Shown here: positions 48,701 through 58,400 of the stretch, piece after piece
Layout of the letters: each line of letters opens with the position of its first letter
Position numbering within the stretch: the stretch's first letter is position 1
Assembly (NCBI RefSeq): GCF_037975245.1
Contig: NC_092577.1
Coordinates: 12,733,013 to 12,797,012 of the forward strand
Direction: 5' to 3'
Source: Apostichopus japonicus
Taxonomy: Eukaryota; Echinodermata; Holothuroidea; Aspidochirotida; Stichopodidae
DNA: 64,000 nt
Position numbers and translations under genes: made by a program
The notes under the pieces: generated by a model
The model's input: only the letters and a program-made list of their open reading frames with translations
Databases searched by the model: none
What the model was told of the DNA's origin: nothing

Positions 48701-51261
48701 TATTTTGTTTCGGAGACATCTGTCAATACTCCTTTCAAGCTGTAATCCTTGCTGTCATTTTACCATCTGAACCACAAAATACCAGATAATAAAAAAATAA
48801 TAAAAAAAATAATGTGTCATAACTCACAGTGCATAGGACCTCTTTGTTAACCAGAGAACAATCAACCCTTCATCCAGCTTAGGGATCAATAAACAAAGCC
48901 GAGTAGTAGCAAGTATTCACAATCTAATACAACCTACTAATCAGTTGTGTCTTAGGATAAACCCTGTTGGCTGTATAGTACTGCAGAGCCAGACTCGCCC
49001 TAGAATCCAACTGAACGTAGATAACAGTCCAGGCTATAATGCTACTAGGGAATGTAGTCCAGAGGCAAACCAAAATATTTAACTAGTGGGGGGAAGAAAA
49101 GACAGAGCTTGTTACTAGCTTAGTTGCCATGACAATGATGGTTATGATGATGATGATTTCACTCATGCCACAGCACTGCTGGATACCCTCAGTTATTTTC
49201 AGCAAATGTTAGCTAATTCATATTTGTGTGATCAAAGATGCTTTTCAGAGATTTATGAAAATTGTGAGCAGACACTTATGATGAAGTACAGACATTCGTG
49301 ATGGAGTGCAAACACTTTTGATGAAGTGAGAATCTTGTGATGGAGTGCAGGCACATGTGATGGAGTGCAAACACTTTTGATGAAGTTAGAATCTTGTGAT
49401 GGAGTGCAGGCACATGTGATGAAGTGCAGGCATGTGTGATGAAGTGAGAATCTTGTGATGGAGTGCAGGCACATGTGATGGAGTGCAAACACTTTTGATG
49501 AAGTTAGAATCTTGTGATGGAGTGCAGGCACATGTGATGAAGTGCAGGCATGTGTGATGAAGTGAGAATCTTGTGATGGAGTGCAGGCACATGTGATGAA
49601 GTGCAGACACATGTGATGAAGTGCAGGCACATGTGATGAAGTGCAGGTACTTGTGATGGAGTGCAGACACTTGTGATGAAGCACAGCATTCTCATGGAAC
49701 ACTGTCTAGTGGTGTGATTGCAAATTAGGCCAATCTCATTTCTGTTTGTCTTTTGTGGAAGCATATAATACTGCTTAATGGAGTCAGAGATTGTCAAGGG
49801 GTGCTTCTCCCTAATTTAATTACATGTGAAATAAAACTTACTGTCAAACCCTATGTCTAGGAACTATGTTAATGTGTTTGTTATTGTTTGCTTTAGATGC
49901 TGACTTACCTTATGTTGGTGAGATTGTCTACACTGAGTCCCAATGCCCTACTTCAGAGTAAGTCTATCTATCTGTCTGTCTGTCTAAATGACTGTTTGTC
50001 TGTATACGACAATAGTCCAAGTAGCACAATATATATATTCAAAGTCAGATTTGGGATTCATTCTCCCGTACCAATCATATCACACCTTTCTTTCCCTGCT
50101 TTCTCCGTAACAAACGACACCGGTCTCTGTCATTTTATGTTGAAGGTTCTCTTTGCAAGAAAACACAATGCAGATCTGACTCACTCTTTGAATCTATGTT
50201 AGCATAGTAAAAATTAACATTTTACGGTCACATTCTGTAAAATCTCAACTAATATTCTCCCTTGATTTCACTTCTTTGCAAACAGAAGTTTGAAACTGTC
50301 ATTATTGTGGGTCGCTCCTTAGCATGATTCTTTAAAACCAAAATTCATTCACAGGGTTTGAAAGACTCATCGAGCCCCTCCGAGCTACCCTAACTACAAA
50401 AGTTCGAGCCAATTCTGTCAAACAGGAGTTTGAAAAGCAAGATGAGTTGAAGAGGTCTGCAATGAGGGCCATCAGCGCCCTGAAGACGGTCCCAGATAGC
50501 GGTAGGATTTTAGTTTTTCTTTCATACTTTTGTCTCAAATTTTTTGGGACGTTCTTACAAGGTCGTTCAGGAGAGAGTAAAAGCTGTGAGCATCTTCTGC
50601 AAAAAGCTTGACTTTAGATGTTAAAATGTGTCTGAACATAACAAAATTAATACAACAGATGGTATGGTATGTTTGCAAATGATAGAAAACAATTCATTGA
50701 ATTTGTGGGACACAAAAGTTTCTTCTTTGAATTAGACTATTAATATTTTATAAAAAAAAAATATCTTCCGGAGCAATTAAGTGATTTTAACCGTATAGAT
50801 CGCATAGCAGAATGAAGGTTACCCAAACTATGCATGACTTTTACATTGCTCGGTTAGTGAAACATCTCATAGTTACAAAAGAACAACTAACATACTGCAG
50901 TGATCATTGAAATAAAGGCAAATTTTTTTTCCTGTGCCGGAAAGGATTCTGAATTTTTGGAAATGTTTCTTTCTTTGGGAGTTTGGTTTGTTCGTCGTGG
51001 ATCCCAGGTTGGAATTTTCTCACTTTCTACAGCTACTTAACTTTCTCTCTCTCTTTTCTTTGTTTACAAACACCAAATTGTCTCATCCTTAATCTTTTGG
51101 TCTGGATTTTATTTCTGTTTTTTTTTTTTACAGACAAGAGTCCTCAACTAAATGAGTTCATCAACCAGATTCGATCCAGCCCGGAACTGGCCCTGATTTA
51201 CGAGAGCATACAGAAGGACTCCTCGTCACACGGCGGGGACTCGATAATGGACACCAGCTGA
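15721..51261 (+). CDS. CAND1: CAND1, cullin-associated NEDD8-dissociated protein 1 (complete, 34 coding exons)
   Basis: All-HEAT-repeat exchange factor that binds unneddylated cullin-RBX1 and swaps substrate receptors on SCF/CRL ubiquitin ligases. Exons: 15721-15762, 19699-19800, 20121-20188, 21103-21215, 21668-21768, 22184-22250, 22968-23066, 24544-24670, 25273-25381, 26142-26198, 27220-27326, 27923-28077, 28615-28729, 29424-29609, 31189-31300, 31957-32050, 32603-32720, 33785-33950, 34706-34805, 35563-35757, 36267-36427, 36659-36754, 37676-37743, 41892-41986, 43099-43202, 43969-44036, 44836-44950, 45862-45936, 47127-47315, 47971-48042, 48456-48566, 49897-49957, 50355-50501, 51134-51261. They total 3723 nt (1240 residues; the human protein has 1230), with every junction GT/AG and in phase. 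Hallmarks: start [34 protein letters not shown], the acidic loop around [17 protein letters not shown] and [55 protein letters not shown] and the end DSIMDTS. I chose the start codon from the family's N-terminus. The gene is odd for repeated tandem duplication of its own splice junctions, listed separately. Confidence 0.97.
16005..16276. mobile_element. MITE-like inverted-repeat element with telomere-like core, CAND1 intron 1
   Basis: The left end GTGGCTATTGTTACGAC and the right end (reverse complement GTGGCTATTCTTACGAC) form inverted repeats of about 30 bases that continue through AGTCGTAACAAT. The core (about 16114-16170) contains several TTAGGG/TTAGGG-like hexamers in GGTTAGGGTAAGGGTTAGG and GTTTAGGGTTAGGGTTAC. 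Flanks share ATTAATAAC on both sides, which may include the target duplication. Confidence 0.65.
16280..19160. other. CAND1 intron 1, remaining sequence
   Basis: AT-rich intron. A diverged duplication is visible (GTACTGGTGTTC...AAGTTTGTTTGAT near 17901-17955 and 18100-18155). A short TA run lies at about 18040-18058. No exon or RNA gene recognised. Confidence 0.5.
19170..19385 (+). pseudogene. 3'-end relic of a non-LTR retrotransposon (LINE) reverse-transcriptase frame
   Basis: The plus strand reads [20 protein letters not shown] followed by KHGIKTFL and a stop. The LWNSL...L..FK..IKT.L pattern is the typical C-terminal tail of LINE ORF2 proteins. Upstream frames are broken, so this is a short dead fragment inside CAND1 intron 1. 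Confidence 0.6.
22285..22324 (+). repeat. Duplicate of the 3' end of CAND1 exon 6 with its 5' splice site
   Basis: The last 34 or so bases of exon 6 plus GTAAGTT (ending near 22258) recur 66 bases downstream with one mismatch. The second donor GT is at 22317. The 66 retained bases are in frame and open. Confidence 0.95.
23660..24450. repeat. ~295-bp tandem repeat, three copies, CAND1 intron 7
   Basis: Copies begin at about 23668, 23964 and 24258 (GAGCAGCTTTCTT...), each containing GGGACTCCTAAAGGTACACT and CTCTCAGCTTGGAT. The last copy is truncated. The array ends about 100 bases before exon 8. Confidence 0.93.
24700..25060. other. G-rich stretch in CAND1 intron 8
   Basis: Strongly G-rich plus strand with repeated GGGGG and GGTGGTGG runs that could form quadruplexes. 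No exon seen. Confidence 0.5.
25994..26193 (+). repeat. 100-bp tandem duplication of the 3' splice site and start of exon 10
   Basis: Two copies carry the end of intron 9 and most of exon 10 (acceptor AG at 26040-26041 and at 26140-26141, exactly 100 bases apart). Only the second copy continues into the true donor at 26199. The first copy lacks a donor, and reading through it reaches a TGA inside the second copy. Confidence 0.95.
26380..27260 (+). repeat. 144-154-bp tandem repeat derived from the intron 10/exon 11 border
   Basis: About six copies with GATCCCATGGATC and a following segment (GTGACCTCTACCTGAGGTAT) that aligns with the start of exon 11 (ATTGAGCTCTGTCTGAAGTA). GATCCC starts at 26618, 26772, 26919, 27066 and, in the native border, 27210. 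The upstream copies have ATGG where the native border has the GTAG acceptor. Confidence 0.88.
28780..29330. repeat. Degenerate repeats in CAND1 intron 13
   Basis: GTTCACATCTGTT-like motifs recur throughout. A longer unit of about 90 bases (ACATTAGTTTGATTT...TATATGAGGAGATG...TTCACATCGGTTGTAACATT) is present three times near 29095, 29190 and 29285. Confidence 0.75.
29558..30665 (+). repeat. 63-bp minisatellite grown from the exon 14 5' splice site, ~17 copies
   Basis: The first unit is the end of exon 14 itself (CCTGCTCTGGTACCAGGCAT...TCCCTGGG) with its donor GTAAGT. Downstream copies repeat every 63 bases, the next donor GT being at 29673 against the native 29610, and nearly all keep GGGGTAAGTT. 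Because 63 is a multiple of three, a 333-codon frame stays open through the array; it is not the CAND1 frame and is a repeat artefact. Confidence 0.97.
31040..31140. repeat. Dispersed repeat copy in CAND1 intron 14
   Basis: Sequence around GTGTGAGAAGGCCTTGGCCC followed by TGAACAAGATTGTAAAC resembles a second copy at about 48225-48290 in intron 30 (GTGAGAGGTTTTGGCCTTGA). Possibly a SINE tail. Confidence 0.5.
32718..33525 (+). repeat. 31-bp minisatellite grown from the exon 17 5' splice site, ~26 copies
   Basis: The native border CAT|GTAAGTAAC continues as CTATTCTTCTGGTAGAGGGT and the unit then repeats as CATGTGAGTGACTCCTCTTC then TGGTAGAGGGT. Most copies keep GTGAGT directly after CAC, CAT, TTT or TTC, so they are credible U1 sites. 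Some copies have lost the G (ATGAGT, ATAAGT). Confidence 0.97.
34062..34190. repeat. Dispersed repeat, inverted copy of 56868-56998
   Basis: From GGCATGAGCTTTTTCTGC to TTTGCAAAGTTCTGTGATT this segment is the reverse complement, with scattered changes, of a segment in the last RPLP0 intron. It lies in CAND1 intron 18. Confidence 0.88.
35217..35505. repeat. ~98-bp tandem repeat, three copies, CAND1 intron 19
   Basis: Units contain AACTATGTTAGCTATGAGAT and AGAAAGACACTATGACATTT. The array ends about 60 bases before exon 20. Confidence 0.92.
37737..39488 (+). repeat. 31/32-bp minisatellite grown from the exon 23 5' splice site, ~55 copies
   Basis: The first unit is the native border, ACATGT|GTAAGTGCGATAG. 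Two interleaved types follow: a 32-bp form with CATGTGTAAGTACAATAG, which keeps GTAAGT, and a 31-bp form with CATGTTAAGTGTGATAG, which lost one base and the good donor. Both continue TAGTGTAGGTAGAA. A higher-order repeat of about 851 bases is visible (for example the variant CAATAGAAGTG at about 38195 and 39046). Confidence 0.97.
39489..39857. mobile_element. Foldback MITE inserted in the intron 23 minisatellite
   Basis: A 370-base interruption of the array. Its first part (39495-39665) is a long imperfect palindrome with arms such as AATGAATGGTTTCCATTCGT and its reverse complement, plus an inner pair GTTGAAAGATG / CATCTTTCAAC. It starts near TATACAA and ends near TTGTATA. The minisatellite resumes at 39858, so the insertion came after the amplification. 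Confidence 0.75.
39858..40108 (+). repeat. Continuation of the exon 23 border minisatellite, ~8 copies
   Basis: Same unit as 37737-39488 (CATGTGTAAGTACAATAG then TAGTGTAGGTAGAA), separated from it by the foldback element. Confidence 0.95.
40215..41430. repeat. ~150-bp tandem repeat, ~7 copies, CAND1 intron 23
   Basis: Units contain CTCCTTTACTGTACTGCATA and GTACCACATATGACTATACT. Alternate copies differ (GTGCGTCATTGTACT or GTCCGTCCTTGTACT), giving a 300-bp higher-order period. The unit is a multiple of three or close to it, so long Tyr/Cys/Leu frames appear; none is a gene. Confidence 0.94.
42900..43130 (+). repeat. ~117-bp tandem duplication of the 3' splice site and start of exon 25
   Basis: CTACAGGCAATGTCAGTGTA, with the bases before and after it, occurs with exon-equivalent starts at 42982 and 43099. 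The two acceptors are 117 bases apart, and the frame between them is open. Confidence 0.95.
44933..45310 (+). repeat. Diverged copies of the exon 27 3' border in intron 27
   Basis: The native end CTGTTGCCCAAGTTGAAG|GTATTT is echoed by CTGGTGGCCTAGTTGAAG at 45067-45084 and 45185-45202. The copies continue with GAATTGAATGAAGAAAAT-like sequence matching the start of the intron. Both copies lost the GT at the donor position (CTATCC and CAATTG). Confidence 0.8.
46225..46350. repeat. SINE-like fragment, CAND1 intron 28
   Basis: GATGGGAAAACGGTAGATTT...GATGAAAAACCCAGGTTACT matches part of the repeat at 57075-57160 in the last RPLP0 intron. Confidence 0.6.
46986..47145 (+). repeat. Diverged ~63-bp repeats of the intron 28/exon 29 border
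   Basis: The native acceptor TTTCAG|CCCCAGCCAATCGACAG is preceded 125 and 63 bases upstream by GTGTCAG|CCGTAGCCAATCGAGA and ATTCCAG|CCTTAGCAAACTG, with matching intron sequence between them. Both upstream copies keep CAG. Confidence 0.7.
48245..48480 (+). repeat. 103-bp tandem duplication of the 3' splice site and start of exon 31
   Basis: CTTACAGGCTGCTTTTGAGT occurs with exon-equivalent starts at 48353 and 48456. The upstream copy continues ATGTTCACCCTAAACTGA, an in-frame stop, so only the downstream acceptor gives CAND1. Confidence 0.95.
49252..49690. repeat. 20-bp minisatellite, CAND1 intron 31
   Basis: About 22 copies of ATGTGATGAAGTGCAGGCAC-type units with a higher-order period of about 121 bases. 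I see no similarity to the flanking exon borders. Confidence 0.94.
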
Positions 51262-52878
51262 GAGCAGGGGTCAGTGGCTCCGACCATTCAGAGGGCTGAG
51301 ATCGTGCCACGATGATAGCAGGCGTTAATGTTGTTTATTTCTATCCCACAATGCACTAGGATAATGAAGTCTTAAGGGGAAAAAAACATTCAACAAGTGT
51401 TCATTTAAAGAATCATTTGTGAATGAGAAAAAACAACTAAGGGTTTGGTATTATTTCTGATATATGTGACGACTTATAAAGTGGTTTTTCAGAAAGAATT
51501 GTTACTAATTTGTCTGTACCCCAACCACCACAAAGTAACCCCCCCTACCCACCCACCCACACACACACTCCATCTTCCCTCTCTCCATAGCGCATGCATA
51601 AAATCATCTACAGTCTGTCTAGCCGTTGGAAGTTCAAAATGTTTAAGATCACAAAATAGTTGCAGGTCCATTAGTTTGATGAAGTATCATTTTGAAGGAT
51701 TACAAGCTGTGCACAGATCTGAGTATACAATCTGTACAGCTTACAGCAAATACCACAGAATTTTGTCAACAGATCGGTAGAGCAAAGAACAGTAGCTGCT
51801 TACTAAATACCATGCCCTATTAAACCTACCCCACTCCTCCCCTCACCCCCTCAAATTGTTCCTCTAGTCAAGGTTTAGCCTTTGTTAAGGTTTAGTTTAA
51901 AATTACCAATTCCTTTCAAATTTTCAATTTTCAAAAAGATTTCATGGATATATTGATTACATCATGAAATCGGTCATTGTTAGAATTTTCTCTTTGTTTA
52001 TTAGCATCATTTATGGCTTCCTACAATTTGATGATGTTAATTTGATTTTAATAACTTACTACTATGAGGCAAGCTACCCTAGTCATCTGCTGAAAAGAAC
52101 ATTTCAAATTCCAAAACATCAGCTAAGTAAAATATCAAATCAATTCAGCTTGCTTGCTTATAATTCCTATATCTGACAAGCTGCTTATTTGCTGTAAAAT
52201 GTAGACAAGTCTTCAGGTTCTGTAAGGTGTTATCTTTTCAGTCCAATGAGTCCATTATCCCTTCAGAAAGTCAATCTTTCTCTTTCAGATTCAAACGCTC
52301 CATGTTTTCTTACGTGGATGTCTTCTATGCTAACTATCCTTGGAGTTATCAAAGAATGATGTTAATTATACGTACTGTTGCTTAACTTTGTAGCCCTCTA
52401 CTTTGTTGGGTCAGTTTATTCATACCATTGATAGATCGGACAGATATCCTATACGGTCGGAAAAAAGTATCCGGTCAGAAAAAAAAATCACCTCTCCTAG
52501 CACTGAGAGATCGTTTTTAATGGCATGAAGATTTCTTGTAACACCCAAATTTTTGGAAGAACTGCAGCAAGGTTTGGTCATGACTTTGAATATTAATTTA
52601 CTGCAGAACCAGAGATGATGTTAGCCACACAAGGTCGGGTATTACAGTGGTATGCATATTAGAATTGATACATGCAGTAACTTGTATGGGTGCCACACCA
52701 CACATATATGTAAAATGTTATGTACAGGGGGTGCTAAGAGCCCTGCCTGGCTCCCAGAGACAATTATAACACCAGAACTCCCTGTTAAGAGTCATTTGTC
52801 TGAAAGTATATCATGATAACGGGGAATATAAATTTAGCCATTTCCAGGCTCTCAATCTGTCTCTTATCAAATAATAAA
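51262..52878 (+). other. CAND1 3' UTR and candidate polyadenylation signal
   Basis: Sequence after the stop is AT-rich with no coding signal. AATAAA at 52873-52878 is a candidate polyadenylation signal; another lies at 54837-54842. Which is used cannot be told from sequence. Confidence 0.35.
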
Positions 52879-55075
52879 TAAGATTATCTGTAATAAGATT
52901 TAGTTGGTTTTCTCTTCCTTTCGATTTTGTGGGGATCTTCAGAAGTTTCTCTGCAATTCTTCACAACAGTGGCTGTTTTAGTTCTAGGTAAAAAATTAAG
53001 TAGAAGAATCTTTCTGTATCTTTGAGACTGTTTGTCTGTAAATCAACTGGAGCATTAGACTGTAAAACAAGGTTTTCCTCCAGTATAAAATGTACAGCTA
53101 ATCAGATACAATTATATGGAAAGTCAACAGAATGCACTGGCGGATGGATGGAGTGAGGGGCAGATAAAAAGGAGGCAGAGGAGGGTAGGGTAGCTAGGAG
53201 GGGTTTGAGTATCAGGGAGAGGTGTAAAATGGGGAGAGGGAAAGGTGCAGGATAAATGGGATAAATGGGTGGAATTGCCAGGTAGATGTGAAATTGGCAG
53301 AGGTGCTCAACAGAGGCTAAGCATGGGGGGGGGGGGGGTGGAGGTGGGAACTATTGACAAAATAGATTACAAATCAAATGAATATCAATAGAGGATATTT
53401 ACTATGACAGTTTTAAATTGTACCACTCCACTGGAATTCAATGCTGAAATGACACACGAAAGTATGTTTAAGACATTGGAGAGAAGTCAAACCAACGGAG
53501 CAGGCAAAATGGCATAATTTTAGCATAGTAGCAATGAGCTAATGGTCATCACAATCGTCCCTAAATATGCTAGAATATCAAATTGTAATTATGCTTGATT
53601 GAATTCCACCAGGTCAGTAGTTTTACTACTTCTGATCATGTGGAAAGTTGCAACTTGCAAAGGCAAGTTTATTTACTCTTATATGGGATGGAGATTATAT
53701 ACCAAGATCTGTTAAATGACTATTGTTCCAGACTTCTTTTGTCAGGAGGGAGTGGGGTGTGAGAGTGGGGCGGGAGAGTCGGGTGGGGGCTGTCCAGATG
53801 TTCCATATCTCTGTGAAAGCAGACTTTTATGGAGTGCAAATATAAGCATTATTTTCTACTGTCCATATAAATACAATGAAAAATACTAGCTTACACAGTT
53901 TGCTACCAGACGAAAGCAGCTTATCACAAAACAAGGGAAACCATGGAAAATAAAAATTTAAAAATTGTTGACGAAATACTTAGAATTTGAGAGGTTTTCA
54001 GATATTGTGTGGTTGTTTTAGCATATCCAGCAAGTATTCTCATTTTGAGCATGCCACAAATAATAACATTACAGCTATGATACACTTTTCTAAAAGCTAC
54101 TGTTCCATTTTTAAACTTCAGTTTTGCCAAGATTTACAAAGAACAGGTCATATCTTGGTGCATTTTCTTAATTTTAATCTTTTCAGGAAGTCACCTTTTG
54201 TATTTTTTTTCTTTTTTTGACCAATCTGATTGATCATTTAAGTGGAAGCCTAAGAGATTTAAGAAGAAGTAGAGGTGACTACCACAATAACCTGAAAAGG
54301 TTGTGTCATGTCAAACATATTTTAAAAGCATGTGTGACTTTTTTTCCCTTCAAGTTCTGAATTGTCGTGCAGCTCATTTCTTGCACTTGTAAAGTTGTGA
54401 ATTAAAATGTCTAGAGATAAAACTGCTCTAGTTAAAAAAAATAATACTTACCCTTTTGTAAATCATTTGTACTAATTTCTTACTAGGGAAGGTGTCTGAT
54501 CCAACAGATATGTATGAAGGTGGGGAACATTAAATTTCTGTCAATGAAGAATGCCCCTTCCCCAAAGAATGGTTACACCAGAAACCACGGCGTACCTGTA
54601 AAATTGCAACTTTGGAATAAGATGGCCAGTTGTCCCGGACGGTGCCCCGTTTTTATGTGCCCTTCCTGGATTAGAGGTTTCCCTTGAAATGCCCATGTAT
54701 TTTATGAACCATTCCTGTAATATCTCAGAAAATTTGAAGGCCCTGAATAATTTAACATTACATGTGTGGCATTCTATTTGTCGAGAGGCAGCTTGAACGG
54801 AGGCTAAAAGCTGTGATTGTTTACGACTAGGCTACAAATAAAAAATATCATTCATGGACCACAGATAAAGGCAATACAGATCACTGAAGAATCTCATAAC
54901 CTTTGAATTATAGAAAGCATTCATGTTGCACTTCGGGAAGGTTTTTGCACATTCAAATGTCCCCCCCCCATCCCACAAAAGAAAATAAAGGGCACTTATA
55001 GCCTTTCATATAAGTTATCTGTTTGACAAAGCCACAAAACACATCCAACTCATCAGTTTTTCTGTTTTTTTCTCT
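52879..55075. other. Intergenic stretch between convergent CAND1 and RPLP0
   Basis: No exon seen. G-rich patches at about 53150-53350 and 53740-53790, and poly-T at about 54205-54220. It may include more CAND1 3' UTR. Confidence 0.5.
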
Positions 55076-55076
55076 T

Positions 55077-55082
55077 TTTATT
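55077..55082 (-). terminator. Candidate RPLP0 polyadenylation signal (AATAAA on minus strand)
   Basis: TTTATT on the plus strand is AATAAA on the minus strand, about 320 bases after the RPLP0 stop codon. It is the only such hexamer I found in that interval. Confidence 0.5.
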
Positions 55083-55401
55083 TCTTCACAAGATCATGAA
55101 AGCACAGAGATAGACTTAAGGATATTGTCAATTTACAAAATGTAAAATTCTTCTCTTACAGAAATACACACCCTTAACTCTTAGTTCAATTAATTTCAAA
55201 AAAATTTAGTTCAAGAACACACAAGGTCTTTTTAAAACCTCTCTTTTTGAGATAATAAATATTGCATAACTATTATCCACAAACAATATCATTAATTAAG
55301 GGGTGGTGCATTTTCTTCATATCCTTGTGGTCCCCTGATCTTGTGAAATCATTCAGGATGGTGTAACTGAAGCCATCAATATTCCATGTGAACTGAAGGC
55401 A

Positions 55402-58400
55402 TCAGTCAAAGAGTCCGAAGCCCATATCGTCGTCCGACTCGGAATCAGATTCTTCCTTCTTCTCCTCCTTGGCTGCCTCCTTCGGTGCTTCCTCTGCTGC
55501 CTGGGCTGGAGCCGCGGCTACAAAGGCCGATGGATCGGCAATGAAGGCCTTGGCCTGCAATCAAGTAAAGTTTCAGACTAATAATAATAATCAGCAGTTA
55601 TATTTTTACAAATCTTAAGCGACCACAATTGTGGGAAAAACCTGGGACTTATCGATTCAGGGATGAGCCTGAGGTAAATAAACAAGAGCACCAATGGCGC
55701 AGAAGCTCATACCATTTCGAGCTTAAAAATGTAGGGCCCACAAAGCTTTATGGCCCACCAAATTTCAGGCCATTTTTCAGATTCCACCAATTTTGGGCCC
55801 ATGAGGGATAACCCCCACCCCTCCCTCCCTTAGCAGAATCCTGGCCACACCACTGGCTATAATTCCTATTTTCTCCCTTAAATCCTATTTTACCCACTCT
55901 CTCAAACAATACCACTGACCTACCCTATTAAACTTTCTCCCCTCTACCTGAGCATACCTGAAGCACTCATTGCCAAAATTTTGGCTGGCTGCCTACAGGC
56001 TCAAAGACTTCTAAGAATCGGCAAGTGCTGATTGGCTATAGGGCTCTCACAATTAAAAACAACTCCCAGTCCTGCTTTAATTCCACTAACAGCCTCTGCA
56101 GAGCTTAACCACAAATGCAAACAAACACTGCAGAGACTGGGAGACAAGTTAAAGGAGCTTTGGCAAAAGGTGAAGACTCAGATTTTTTTAAACAATGGGG
56201 ATTAATTGTAATTAATTAACTTTTGACCAAAAATTATTAGGCATCACCTTATTCATACACAATCCAACAATCATCAGTTCAACTTTGAATATGATCCATC
56301 AAAATCTTGAGGAGATTGAGATGTTTGAAAATATTACAAAGAATAACCCCCGATGACCCCCTAAATGACATTTGACCTCAATTTTCCGAACACCCGTCGT
56401 AACTCTCATCCCGAGGAACGTTGTGACGAAGTTTCATTATAACTGGCTGTACACTGTACGAACAGGAGCAATTTGAAAATATAGGGCCCGGCCCGGGCCA
56501 CAAAAGACCCCTAGTTGATCTTTGATCTCAAATTCATGAACACCCTGAAGGTAAAACTTCCATAGTACTATCGTGACAAACCCTCAACATTGTACCATGG
56601 AATCTGTAGGAGAAGAAGCATTTTGCGTATTTCCACAAAATGGCCCATTATGGCCCACAGGTGACCTTTGACCCCAAATTTCGGACCATCTCTCATGGCC
56701 CTATACCCAATGGTCCTTGTGTCCAAGTTTCATGAAATTCCATCAAACATTGTGCGAGTGGGAGCTGTTTTACCACTTGTTGACGGATAGAGTGATAGAA
56801 TGATAGACACCGCACTGTAACAAAACAATAGCTCACACCAGCATGGTGGTATGAGCTAAAAATCACAGAATTTTGCAAAAATTGCGGTATAGGCTCCAGT
56901 TTGGGTATGCTACAGTGTATTAGGATAATAGTCTTTGTCCCCAAGGTAGAAAAGAACTCACAGATATTCCGCGAATTAGCAGAAAAAGCTCATGCCTGAA
57001 TGTGGGAGAAACCTGGGACTTTGCGATTACAACTTACACGTTGGGTGGCTTCCAATTCAACTCAATTTTCGAATCTCTTAAATTTTAGATGGGAAAACCG
57101 TAGATTGCTCTTTGATGAAAAACCCAGCTTACTATGACCCTGCCGGGTATCAAACTCAGAACCTTTCGCTTGCTAAGCCTCATTGCTTCCAATGACACCT
57201 CCTTCATTCGGCCACAGCACCGGCTCAGAGCTGATGTCTTGAGAAATGGTCAATATTCTGTGTACATTGTTTGACCTTGGGTTGTCTTTCAGGGTGCAAA
57301 AAGTTATAAATATATAATGTACAGCCAATCATACACAATGAGTCTGGTATGAACTTTGTAATTCAACCCAGATCAATGGATGTCGTAGACTGTTCGAAGA
57401 CCGATGCACAGTTTGTACTTCAAGCCTGGGCAAATATTGCTGTGGGCTTTTGCTTCAAGCACCTTTACATGAACTGACGTCAATGTCGTTTAACTATCTA
57501 TCTGCAAGAGGTAAACGTGGTTTCATTAGCTCATTTGAGTGCACACCATGTAGCTTATCTGTTTGTCTATTGTTTTGTTGGTAATGCAACAGCAATTGAC
57601 ACAAACTTTGCACATTGTCTGCCAAAGGGAGATAGGACAATTGGAAATTGAAGTTGATCCTGCAAGTTGATCCTGCAGAGACACTGAGGTTGTTGAATTT
57701 ATTCTTTTGTAAGATATAATAATGCTAGAGAAATCACTCTACCATCACTGAAACGATTTTCACAAGGCATTACAGAATGAAATCTGACAAAACACTTTAC
57801 CTGTTCAGCTTCTTTGAACTCGATGTCGGTGGCGCAGGCCAGAGCAAGGACGTTCTTAAAACCGTTGACCACAGAATGGGGTACACTGGCCAGGGTAGGA
57901 TAGCCGATCTGCAAGCTGACTGATGCAACATTACGAACACCCTGAAGGGAAGGAGATAAGCAAAGTACAGAACACACTGATGAACAGGAAAACTAACACA
58001 AAAGAGTGAAGGAATCTTGTATACAGCAGTACTGAAAATTTGATTGTGTCACCTCCTAACATAATGGGGTTGGGGGGGGGGGGGGTATAGGAGCAGAAAG
58101 CTTTACTGCTTGGTTGCATAAATGTCAGGGGTGTCACTTACTACCTCGCTCAGCACCCTGTTACAGTTTTCAACAACTTCAGATTATCCATAACAAACAA
58201 CTTGCTCATGTTGTGTCCAAATCAGCAAATCCAAAAAAAGCTGGATGTTCCTGTTTTCTACATTCAAAGTTCAAACTAAACTATTTGCCCTTATCTATTT
58301 TTCAACATTTGAAGTCGTCAAACTCGACTATCTGAACCTTATACTCATCCTACAAATTAGCATGTTAAACGTGAGGTAAAGGAATTTGGTCATTTCAAAG

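Noticed and set aside
49253-49797. His/Cys/Ser-rich minus-strand frames resembling zinc-binding repeats
   Set aside because: They are translations of the 20-bp minisatellite in intron 31; the spacing does not fit a zinc finger.
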